A stretch of 5,321 bases of DNA. Source: Chitinispirillaceae bacterium (GTDB lineage Bacteria; Fibrobacterota; Chitinivibrionia; Chitinivibrionales; Chitinispirillaceae). The stretch lies in assembly GCA_016926315.1 (NCBI GenBank), contig JAFGOU010000082.1, forward strand, positions 1 to 5,321, read 5' to 3'. Both the position numbers and the translations under genes were made by a program. Shown here in pieces: positions 1 to 4,881 of this stretch. The notes under the pieces are model-generated. The model ran no database searches. It saw only the letters and a list, made by a program, of their open reading frames with translations, and was not told the DNA's origin. Position 1 is the stretch's first letter. Every line of letters starts with the position of its first letter.

Positions 1-315
1 ATCATCCGCAACCGGCGTAAGATCACGGCCGCGATCGCCAATGCGCAGCGCTTTGAAGAGGTTCGCCGGGAGTTCGGGACCTTCGACGCCTATATCTGGC
101 GGTTTACCGGAAACAGGACGCTCCGGCCCCGCCGCCGCGCAACAAGCTTCAAGGAGCTGCCGGTCCGGTCACCGGAGTCCGACGCACTGAGCAAAGACCT
201 TAAAAAACGGGGATTTTCGTTCGTGGGAACGATCATCTGCTATGCGCACATGCAGGCGATCGGCATGATCGACGACCATCTCAAGGGGTGCTTCAGGTGC
301 GGGCAAACCCCTTGA
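1..315 (+). CDS. tag: DNA-3-methyladenine glycosylase I (Tag), C-terminal part
   Basis: Base-excision repair enzyme of the helix-hairpin-helix superfamily. It removes 3-methyladenine from alkylated DNA, leaving an abasic site. The window opens inside the gene in frame 1, and 104 residues remain of a family of about 190. The visible part aligns from memory with E. coli Tag along its length: it starts IIRNRRKITAAIANAQRF, continues with FDAYIWRF, then the family signature SDALSKDLKKRGFSFVGTIICYAHMQA, given here in pieces: SDALS-KDLKKRGF-SFVGT. It ends GMIDDHLKGC. In this last motif His93 and Cys97 (window numbering) match the two C-terminal zinc ligands of E. coli Tag (His175 and Cys179). The other two ligands would lie in the missing N-terminus. 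The stop TGA is at 313-315, 12 bases from the stop of the convergent regulator gene. There is no sign of frameshift or decay. Confidence 0.95.
   Translation: MIRNRRKITAAIANAQRFEEVRREFGTFDAYIWRFTGNRTLRPRRRATSFKELPVRSPESDALSKDLKKRGFSFVGTIICYAHMQAIGMIDDHLKGCFRCGQTP
281..315. repeat. 9-bp inverted repeat across the tag stop codon
   Basis: TCAAGGGGT at 281-289 is perfectly complementary to ACCCCTTGA at 307-315, with a 17-base loop. The right arm contains the tag stop codon. The position between two convergent genes suits a shared terminator, but neither strand has a T-tract after the stem and the loop is long, so it is not a canonical intrinsic terminator. The left arm also encodes conserved tag residues around the zinc ligands. 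Confidence 0.4.
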
Positions 316-327
316 ACGCCGCCCTGG

Positions 328-1365
328 TCATGTATCGGCACCAAACCGCAGTTTCCGCACCTCCATGACCAGCGCATCGGAGTGGAACGGCTTGATGAGG
401 ATGCCGCTCACAAAGGGACGGTCCGGAAGCACCTCGACGGAACCGCGGTAACCGGCCGGAATCCGCACCTCCTCGTGCGCCTCTTTCATGAGCACGATCT
501 CCACGTCGAAGTTCCGGTCGTACAGCTCATTGACAAGATCGTAGCCATCCCTTCCCGGCATGCGGATATCGGCGATGACGAGGCCGAACTTGTTTCCATC
601 TATTTTCGAGCGCCCGAGAAGATCAATCGCCTGATCGACCGACGATGCGGAAGCGATCCTGCTTTCGTCAATGCGCATGAAGAGCGCGAATGAGGAGGCG
701 CAGAACGCGCGCATTTTCTCTTCGTCATCCACGATCAGCACCCGTCCGCCGCGGACCCTCCAGTCATAGGTGCACTTGTGCAGAAACCGCTGTTCGCTGC
801 CGCTTTCGCGCATGGAAAACTGCAGGCGGTCGCCGCAGCGGATGGCGAGCGCGGTGCACTGGCCGTTGTCATCCCTGAACGGGCACGCCGTGCCCGCTCG
901 TTTGCTGCGCCGCACCAGGTCTTCCCTTTTCCTCCGGGCACCCGACCGGTCAAGCGTGCTCATAACCAGGTAGTGGTGGGCATACTCCAGGGGCGAGGCT
1001 GCTGGAGGCTGTTCGACCTGCTTGACGGGCAGCGCCTCTTCCCCGGTGTCGCCGATTGATTTCCGGTCAAGCGGCGGGTGTTTTGCCTCTCCGGGGTCGT
1101 ACGGGGTGAACGAGGGATTTTTAACGGTATGCAGGGTGAGAACATCGGCAACCACGGCCGGTTTTACGGCATCGGCACGTATCTGGCTTGCCGAAAGCTC
1201 AAGCCTTCCACGCAGGGCATCGCCCAGACGGAGCCGGTAGAAGTCTGAAAGTACCGCGTTCGATTCCATTGTTTCCTGATCCTGGTTCTCCGGCACGCAA
1301 ACGTTTTGGACCTGTTTCCCGCGACTGCGGGACAGAACCATATACCTATTTATAAAATAACTCAT
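328..1365 (-). CDS. Response-regulator-like protein with unknown Cys-containing N-terminal region
   Basis: 345 residues from the outermost ATG. Residues about 207-340 are a CheY-like receiver: RVLIVDDEE gives the acidic pair Asp213/Asp214, LVIADIRMPG gives the phospho-acceptor Asp266, and ILIKPF gives the conserved Lys325. Two things are odd. The strand usually ending in the switch Ser/Thr reads EIVLMKEAH (289-297), with no Ser or Thr. The stretch from there to the Lys is roughly ten residues longer than usual. The N-terminal 200 residues match no family I recognise. They include a polar, proline-rich linker (about 82-125), a basic patch (RRKREDLVRRSKR, 144-156) and four cysteines at 161, 170, 177 and 198 (C-x8-C-x6-C-x20-C), possibly a small metal-binding module. 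There is no DNA-binding or enzymatic output domain after the receiver, so the output must be the N-terminal part or a partner. No histidine kinase lies in the window. The true start may be Met33 (see the RBS entry). The receiver call is firm; overall function is unknown. Confidence 0.85.
   Translation of the reverse strand: MSYFINRYMVLSRSRGKQVQNVCVPENQDQETMESNAVLSDFYRLRLGDALRGRLELSASQIRADAVKPAVVADVLTLHTVKNPSFTPYDPGEAKHPPLDRKSIGDTGEEALPVKQVEQPPAASPLEYAHHYLVMSTLDRSGARRKREDLVRRSKRAGTACPFRDDNGQCTALAIRCGDRLQFSMRESGSEQRFLHKCTYDWRVRGGRVLIVDDEEKMRAFCASSFALFMRIDESRIASASSVDQAIDLLGRSKIDGNKFGLVIADIRMPGRDGYDLVNELYDRNFDVEIVLMKEAHEEVRIPAGYRGSVEVLPDRPFVSGILIKPFHSDALVMEVRKLRFGADT
1267..1277 (-). promoter_or_regulatory. 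Possible RBS and internal start (Met33) of the regulator gene
   Basis: On the minus strand AGGA (plus 1274-1277) lies 4 bases before an in-frame ATG at 1267-1269, which would give a 313-residue protein. The outermost ATG (1363-1365) has no Shine-Dalgarno before it, and its first codons (1339-1365) are very AT-rich, unlike the rest of the gene. They look more like promoter than coding sequence. The spacing is a little short, so this start is a candidate only. Confidence 0.4.
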
Positions 1366-1377
1366 TTCGTATCGGAA
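1348..1377 (-). promoter_or_regulatory. Candidate promoter for the regulator gene
   Basis: On the minus strand a TATAAA box occupies plus 1349-1354 (5 of 6 to the sigma70 -10 consensus). A weak TTCCGA -35 lies 17 bases upstream at plus 1372-1377 (3 of 6). It would start transcription around 1341, downstream of the outermost ATG, and so fits translation from Met33. The -35 is poor; an activator may be needed. Confidence 0.3.
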
Positions 1378-1399
1378 TGCCTGTTTTGTCCGAAAATTC

Positions 1400-1416
1400 T
1401 TTCATGACGCATGAAA
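1400..1416. repeat. 17-bp palindrome, operator candidate
   Basis: TTTCATG (1400-1406), spacer ACG, CATGAAA (1410-1416): perfect 7-bp arms with a 3-base centre. It lies just upstream of the candidate regulator promoter and about 200 bases upstream of the GH31 promoter. Size and symmetry suit a dimeric DNA-binding protein. No known consensus is recognised. Confidence 0.4.
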
Positions 1417-1427
1417 ATCCTGCGTTC

Positions 1428-1453
1428 GGCCGGACACGACCTTCCGGCCTTTT
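1428..1453 (+). repeat. GC-rich hairpin followed by TTTT
   Basis: GGCCGGA (1428-1434) pairs with TCCGGCC (1443-1449) across an 8-base loop, followed at once by TTTT (1450-1453) and a pyrimidine run. It resembles a weak plus-strand intrinsic terminator, but no plus-strand gene precedes it. It could stop antisense transcription out of the regulator gene or be chance. Confidence 0.3.
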
Positions 1454-1617
1454 CCTTTCTGACAATATTCACGCGCAACAAAGGGCAGCGGCAGCTTATC
1501 CGTTTAACCTCACCACACTATTCACCACTCATTCCCCAAATGTAATCAACGGGTTACGCCTTACGTTTCTCCATGCTCTTTTTCGATAAAAAAATCGACC
1601 GCTCCCCTGAAAAATAA

Positions 1618-1647
1618 TTGCCCATTTTATCATTAATTGAGTATATT
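1618..1647 (+). promoter_or_regulatory. Sigma70-like promoter for the GH31 gene
   Basis: TTGCCC at 1618-1623 (4 of 6 to the -35 consensus), an 18-base spacer, then TATATT at 1642-1647 (5 of 6 to the -10). The surroundings are AT-rich. Transcription would start near 1654, giving a leader of about 70 bases before the GH31 start codon. It is the best promoter in the region by eye. Confidence 0.5.
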
Positions 1648-1667
1648 ATACGGAGAGGGGACTATCG

Positions 1668-1695
1668 ATTGGGCTGAACGCTCAATATTTTTTTT
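1668..1695 (+). terminator. Terminator-like hairpin in the GH31 leader (possible attenuator)
   Basis: ATTGGGC (1668-1674) pairs with GCTCAAT (1680-1686), with one G-U wobble and a 5-base loop (TGAAC). After a single A comes a run of eight T (1688-1695). The arrangement is that of an intrinsic terminator, located between the predicted transcription start and the RBS. The stem is weak, so read-through is expected. I see no leader peptide and no known riboswitch. It could instead end transcription arriving from upstream. Confidence 0.45.
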
Positions 1696-1710
1696 CATAC
1701 TTTACTTACT

Positions 1711-1717
1711 AAGGAGG
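1711..1717 (+). promoter_or_regulatory. Strong Shine-Dalgarno fixing the GH31 start
   Basis: AAGGAGG lies 6 bases before the ATG at 1724. It settles the start against the TTG at 1637, which would add 29 residues, lacks an RBS and would bury the signal peptide. Confidence 0.9.
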
Positions 1718-1723
1718 GGCCCA

Positions 1724-4459
1724 ATGGTCCAATCTCGATTTTCTTTGCTGTTCCCGCGGCTCTGTTTTTTACTGGCTGCGGCCCTGTTCACCAATGGATT
1801 TGCCGCTGCCGTTGGTAATTATTCTTCGCACACCAGGTCCGGCAATCAAATTGATATCACGGTCGCCAACGGTAAAGTAAGGGTGTATGTGTGCAAGCCG
1901 AATATCGTGCGTGTCAGCTTTGACACACGCGGAACGTTTGCCTCTTCCCAGGACGTTCTCGGCATGGCTGACCTCAACCGCACCTGGCCTGAAGTGTCCG
2001 GCGTTACCGTCACCGACGGCACTGCCCTGGAGATAACCACCTCCGCACTTCGCATCAGCATCGCGAAAAATCCTATCAAGTTCACTTACTACCGTGCCGG
2101 AAGCACGACACCGCTTGTTGCCGATGCTTCCCCAATGAACAATAACGGCTCCTCCTCCGGTACTCCCGCCTTCTCATTTACCCAGGGGGCGAACGAACAC
2201 TATTTCGGCTGGGGACTTGGGTTCCAGTGGTTCAGGGTTAATGACAACGGGTTCTACTTTTCACTCGATAATAAAAACCAGACGTACGCCAAGCGCCGTC
2301 AGACCGCGAACTACATGTACTCCACCGGCGGTTACGGCATGTTTTTCCTGTTTGCCGAACCCGTACCGTCCAGTTCCCAATGGGGCTCCATCTCTCTTGG
2401 CGCCGTTGCCGCGGGTTTTGACCTGCGCGGCAGCACGGCAAAGTATTTCATGAACAGCCAGTTGGTGATGAATTACGCCAGCTATTTCTTCATTCTCGGC
2501 GACTGGAAAACCGCGATGAGCGGGTACACCGAGGTATCCGGCCGTCCGCCGCGCCTCGGAAAAAAGTTTTACGGCATCATGCGCGACATGTACTACCGCT
2601 CGGGAACCACGGTCGCCACCATGCGCGGCTGGGCCGACATGTTCAGGAACAACCGGTTCAACATGGACTGGATACGAATGGACAACTTCTTTGACTGGAC
2701 CAACCTCGGTTATCTGCCGAACGTTCCCAACCAAGGCTGCTGGAATAGCTCTGTTCCCGACGCAGTGCTGTATTACAAACAGAAAGGGTTCTACTTCGGC
2801 GGCATGAGCGCGGGATGGGGTTTCTTCGGTTGCTGCAGCGCCGGATGCACGACGAACCGTCTTGAAACTGCAACCGTTTGCAAAACCGCGATCGACCACG
2901 GTTTTGACTGGGCATGGTATGATGCCATGAATTTCCACAGCCGCACGCAGGCCAAGGCGCAATGGGACACCTGGCTGGCAGCGCACAACAACGATGAAAC
3001 CAAGGTATACGTCTCCCGCGGCTGGCAGGCGTTAAGTTCGCAGTCATGGCCCGGCAACCACATGGGCGACTATCTGAACCAGGAGTGGAACGCATACCGC
3101 AAGTTCGGTGTGGTTCCCTCAGCGATTGCAGAGGCGCTGGTCGGCTATGCCCACAGCCATACCGACCTTGGCGAAAACTATGACTTTGCCTACATCGCCT
3201 TTTCCATGCGGCCCATGTACGCGATCCACATGGCCGGCGCCGCGGGCGGTGATGCGCAGAACTTTGAAGAGTGCGGGCGCATCAATGGCTACGCTACGGA
3301 TTTGAAGCAACTCATGCACAAGTGGGACAACATCCACTACCGCTTCATTCCCTTCTTTTTCACCTACGGCATGATCGCGCACGAGACCGGTATTCCGATA
3401 TGGCGCGGCATGATGTGCCAGAACGGCGGCGAGAGCGACAACAACACATGGGGCAAATACATGCAGCACTACATCGGCGAGGAGCTGATCTGTTCGCCCT
3501 ATTTCAACGACTGCAAGGAGGACGGGGGCGGGCCGAGTTATGCTAATGAAACAGAAACCAGAAACGCCACCGGTTCCAGGCGCAACATCTACCTGCCCTC
3601 AGGCGTGTGGTACGACTTCTTCCCGGCCGGCGCTCCTGCGCTTAAATACACCGGCCCGTTCACCATTGCCCAGTATAACGTGAACCAGAGCGGTGCTCGC
3701 CCCACCAAGCGTTTGCCCCTGTTTGTCAAAGCCAACTCCATCATTCCCTGGATGGACAGCCTTCAGTTCATCGGCGAGCGGCCTGAGAACGACATCACGC
3801 TCATGTGCTGGCCAACGGACGGGACCACCCGATCGCCGCAGACCGGGCAGTTCGTGCTGTATGAAGATGAGACCCCGGTTAAAACCACTTTCCGCACGAC
3901 CTACATGGTCGGTACCACGTCCACCACCCGCATCGAGATCGGCGCTTTTGCCGGGTCAAAGTACTGCAGGACGGCAACCTCCAGAAGGTATCGTATCCAG
4001 GCTCACGGCCTGGCCGCTCCAACGGAGGTTACCTGTGGCGCCACTCGCTGGACCTCTCCGATCACCCTGGCCCAGATCAACTCCTGGACCCCGGGGTATT
4101 ACCACTCAGCGGATAACGGCGGGATTACCTATGTGAATGCCGCCGGCAGCACCCAGAACCAGGCGTTTACGATCTACATCGGCCCGGTAAACGACAACGT
4201 CAAACCCACTAAGTTGACAAAGACCCTGGCAAAGAGCGTGCTGGTCACGCGCAATAACAATGCGCTTTCCGTCTCGGTTCCTTTTGCCGGCAACCATGTG
4301 GTCGAGCTGATCAACGCGCAGGGCAAGGTCATCACCCGCCGCATTGGCACCGATGCCGCGAATTACAACATCGCGCTCGAACGCCATGCCCCGGCCATGT
4401 ACCTGGTCCGCGTCAAGGCAGACGGCAGGAAGCCGTTCGTGCAGAAGATGATGCTGTAA
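1724..4459 (+). CDS. Secreted glycoside hydrolase family 31 enzyme with T9SS-like sorting tail
   Basis: 911 residues, a probable exo-acting alpha-glycosidase acting outside the cell; the substrate cannot be read from the sequence. Residues 1-29 are a signal peptide (basic start, hydrophobic core LLAAAL, likely cleavage after AAA at 27-29). About 30-275 form the N-terminal beta-sandwich (YFGWGLG at 160, GYGMFF at 203). The TIM barrel spans about 280-600: FNMDWIRMDNF holds Asp315 and Asp320, FDWAWYDAMN gives the likely nucleophile Asp400, SRGW (431-434) the conserved Arg, HMGDY the likely acid/base Asp449, and SHTDLG (478-483) the substrate-binding His. Proximal beta-domain motifs follow: YLPSGVWYDF (623) and LPLFVKANSIIPW (664). 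GQFVLYEDE (708) opens a DUF5110-like distal domain. Residues about 837-911, ending in YLVRV and KPFVQKMML, resemble a Por-secretion (T9SS) C-terminal tail, implying export to the cell surface or medium. Barrel cysteines cluster at 339, 370, 371, 375 and 386. The motifs around both catalytic Asp residues differ from the usual WxDMNE and W-S-G-D. Family assignment is secure; activity is inferred. Confidence 0.92.
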   Translation: MVQSRFSLLFPRLCFLLAAALFTNGFAAAVGNYSSHTRSGNQIDITVANGKVRVYVCKPNIVRVSFDTRGTFASSQDVLGMADLNRTWPEVSGVTVTDGTALEITTSALRISIAKNPIKFTYYRAGSTTPLVADASPMNNNGSSSGTPAFSFTQGANEHYFGWGLGFQWFRVNDNGFYFSLDNKNQTYAKRRQTANYMYSTGGYGMFFLFAEPVPSSSQWGSISLGAVAAGFDLRGSTAKYFMNSQLVMNYASYFFILGDWKTAMSGYTEVSGRPPRLGKKFYGIMRDMYYRSGTTVATMRGWADMFRNNRFNMDWIRMDNFFDWTNLGYLPNVPNQGCWNSSVPDAVLYYKQKGFYFGGMSAGWGFFGCCSAGCTTNRLETATVCKTAIDHGFDWAWYDAMNFHSRTQAKAQWDTWLAAHNNDETKVYVSRGWQALSSQSWPGNHMGDYLNQEWNAYRKFGVVPSAIAEALVGYAHSHTDLGENYDFAYIAFSMRPMYAIHMAGAAGGDAQNFEECGRINGYATDLKQLMHKWDNIHYRFIPFFFTYGMIAHETGIPIWRGMMCQNGGESDNNTWGKYMQHYIGEELICSPYFNDCKEDGGGPSYANETETRNATGSRRNIYLPSGVWYDFFPAGAPALKYTGPFTIAQYNVNQSGARPTKRLPLFVKANSIIPWMDSLQFIGERPENDITLMCWPTDGTTRSPQTGQFVLYEDETPVKTTFRTTYMVGTTSTTRIEIGAFAGSKYCRTATSRRYRIQAHGLAAPTEVTCGATRWTSPITLAQINSWTPGYYHSADNGGITYVNAAGSTQNQAFTIYIGPVNDNVKPTKLTKTLAKSVLVTRNNNALSVSVPFAGNHVVELINAQGKVITRRIGTDAANYNIALERHAPAMYLVRVKADGRKPFVQKMML

Positions 4460-4493
4460 TCCGAAAGCAGCAAGGATTTGTGGCAGTTGTTTA

Positions 4494-4530
4494 ACGGCCG
4501 CTCATGGGAGACCATGAGCGGCCGTTTTTT
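4494..4530 (+). terminator. Intrinsic terminator after the GH31 gene
   Basis: A perfect 14-bp stem: ACGGCCGCTCATGG (4494-4507) pairs with CCATGAGCGGCCGT (4512-4525), capped by a GAGA (GNRA-type) tetraloop. A run of six T (4525-4530) and then ATTT follow. It begins 34 bases past the GH31 stop. The minus side has no T-tract, so it acts on the plus strand only. Confidence 0.95.
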
Positions 4531-4576
4531 ATTTGGGGGGGATGGCTCCTCGGGAAGATCAGACATGTCCGCATAG

Positions 4577-4645
4577 GGGCCTACAGGACTTTCAAGACTG
4601 CTGGCAGGAAATGACCATTCAAACAGGATCAAAATCTGTAGGCCC
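4577..4645. repeat. 10-bp inverted repeat enclosing 49 bases
   Basis: GGGCCTACAG (4577-4586) is the exact reverse complement of CTGTAGGCCC (4636-4645). The interior holds smaller pairings: TTTC 4590-4593 with GAAA 4608-4611, and CTG 4598-4600 with CAG 4605-4607. I see no flanking target duplication, so it looks more like a folded RNA element than a mobile-element remnant. Confidence 0.5.
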
Positions 4646-4675
4646 GTCATGGTGATGGTCCATACAGGTGCCTTG

Positions 4676-4699
4676 AAAAACACGGTCCGGGGGACCGTG
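4676..4699 (-). terminator. Hairpin shaped as a minus-strand intrinsic terminator
   Basis: CACGGTCC (4681-4688) and GGACCGTG (4692-4699) form a perfect 8-bp stem with a 3-base loop. Read on the minus strand, the stem is followed at once by TTTTT (plus 4676-4680), the canonical arrangement. On the plus strand a T7 run exists but sits 10 bases past the stem. No minus-strand gene precedes it in the window, so any transcript it ends would be a short RNA antisense to the uvrB leader, or the hairpin serves another purpose. Confidence 0.4.
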
Positions 4700-4780
4700 G
4701 CACACGATCTTTTTTTACAACAAGGTCCACGGGGCACTCGTGTTCGTCGAAAGGACAGGTATAGCGCATTTCGTGGAGAC

Positions 4781-4786
4781 TATAAT
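4781..4786 (+). promoter_or_regulatory. TATAAT -10 box, candidate uvrB promoter
   Basis: A perfect TATAAT 95 bases before the chosen uvrB start, in an AT-rich island (4781-4805) within GC-rich DNA. The -35 position at 16-18 bases spacing (around 4757-4764, GGTATA) does not match TTGACA. The promoter may depend on an activator or another sigma factor. Predicted transcription start near 4793. Confidence 0.45.
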
Positions 4787-4810
4787 AAGACCGTTAATAA
4801 AAAAAGCCTG

Positions 4811-4823
4811 ATTGACAGTCAAT
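4811..4823. repeat. 13-bp palindrome, operator candidate ahead of uvrB
   Basis: ATTGAC (4811-4816), central A, GTCAAT (4818-4823): perfect 6-bp arms. It lies about 18-30 bases past the predicted transcription start, a place where a bound repressor would block transcription. It does not match the LexA boxes I know from E. coli or Bacillus. It overlaps an in-frame ATG (4822) upstream of uvrB. Confidence 0.35.
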
Positions 4824-4881
4824 GCAATTGTCCGCGTCCGGCGGCTCCCCGGGCGGCATGATTTTCATGTATTTTACTGAA

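Larger units (their letters stand above)
1366..1617. other. Upstream region shared by two divergent genes
   Basis: No convincing gene. A 70-codon open frame on the plus strand (1377-1589) has no RBS and no recognisable protein features, and it runs through two inverted repeats. The region holds a palindrome at 1400-1416, a GC-rich hairpin at 1428-1449, and two copies of TCACCAC (1510-1516 and 1522-1528). A short TCGAT/ATCGA inverted repeat sits around an A-run at 1583-1598. The 3' half is AT-rich and leads into the GH31 promoter. Confidence 0.6.
4531..4881. other. Structured non-coding region upstream of uvrB
   Basis: No convincing gene on either strand. The open frames at 4649-4861 (+) and 4363-4737 (-) lack RBSs and family features, and the latter crosses the GH31 terminator. 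The region contains a 10-bp inverted repeat (4577-4645), an 8-bp GC-rich hairpin (4681-4699), a T7 run (4710-4716), a TATAAT box (4781-4786) and a 13-bp palindrome (4811-4823). GGTCC recurs at 4657-4661, 4684-4688 and 4724-4728. A short structured RNA or cis-regulatory leader is possible; no known RNA family is recognised. Confidence 0.5.

Noticed and set aside
382..1240. Plus-strand open frames across the regulator gene
   Set aside because: The minus strand encodes a clear receiver domain with all catalytic acids in order; the plus frames are shadows.
1377..1589. 70-codon plus-strand open frame in the divergent intergenic region
   Set aside because: No RBS, no recognisable protein features, low-quality composition and overlap with two inverted repeats.
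1637..1723. Upstream TTG start adding 29 residues to the GH31 protein
   Set aside because: The ATG at 1724 has AAGGAGG at ideal spacing and begins a proper signal peptide. The upstream part lies over the leader hairpin and T8 run, and the TTG sits at the -10 box, upstream of the predicted transcript.
2261..2986. Long minus-strand open frame (241 codons) inside the GH31 gene
   Set aside because: Antisense shadow of a GC-rich coding region; no family features and no RBS.
4577..4645. Mobile-element remnant or integron attC site
   Set aside because: No target-site duplication, no transposase fragment and no integron core-site pattern around the arms.
4363..4737. 124-codon minus-strand open frame between GH31 and uvrB
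   Set aside because: It crosses the GH31 terminator and the 3' end of the GH31 gene, and has no RBS or recognisable domain.
4741..4800. SOS (LexA) box ahead of uvrB
   Set aside because: Neither CTGT-N8-ACAG nor the GAAC-N4-GTTC form is present; only a short TTCG-T-CGAA dyad at 4743-4751.
4812..4817. TTGACA as a -35 box for uvrB
   Set aside because: No -10-like sequence 15-19 bases downstream; it is part of the symmetric palindrome.
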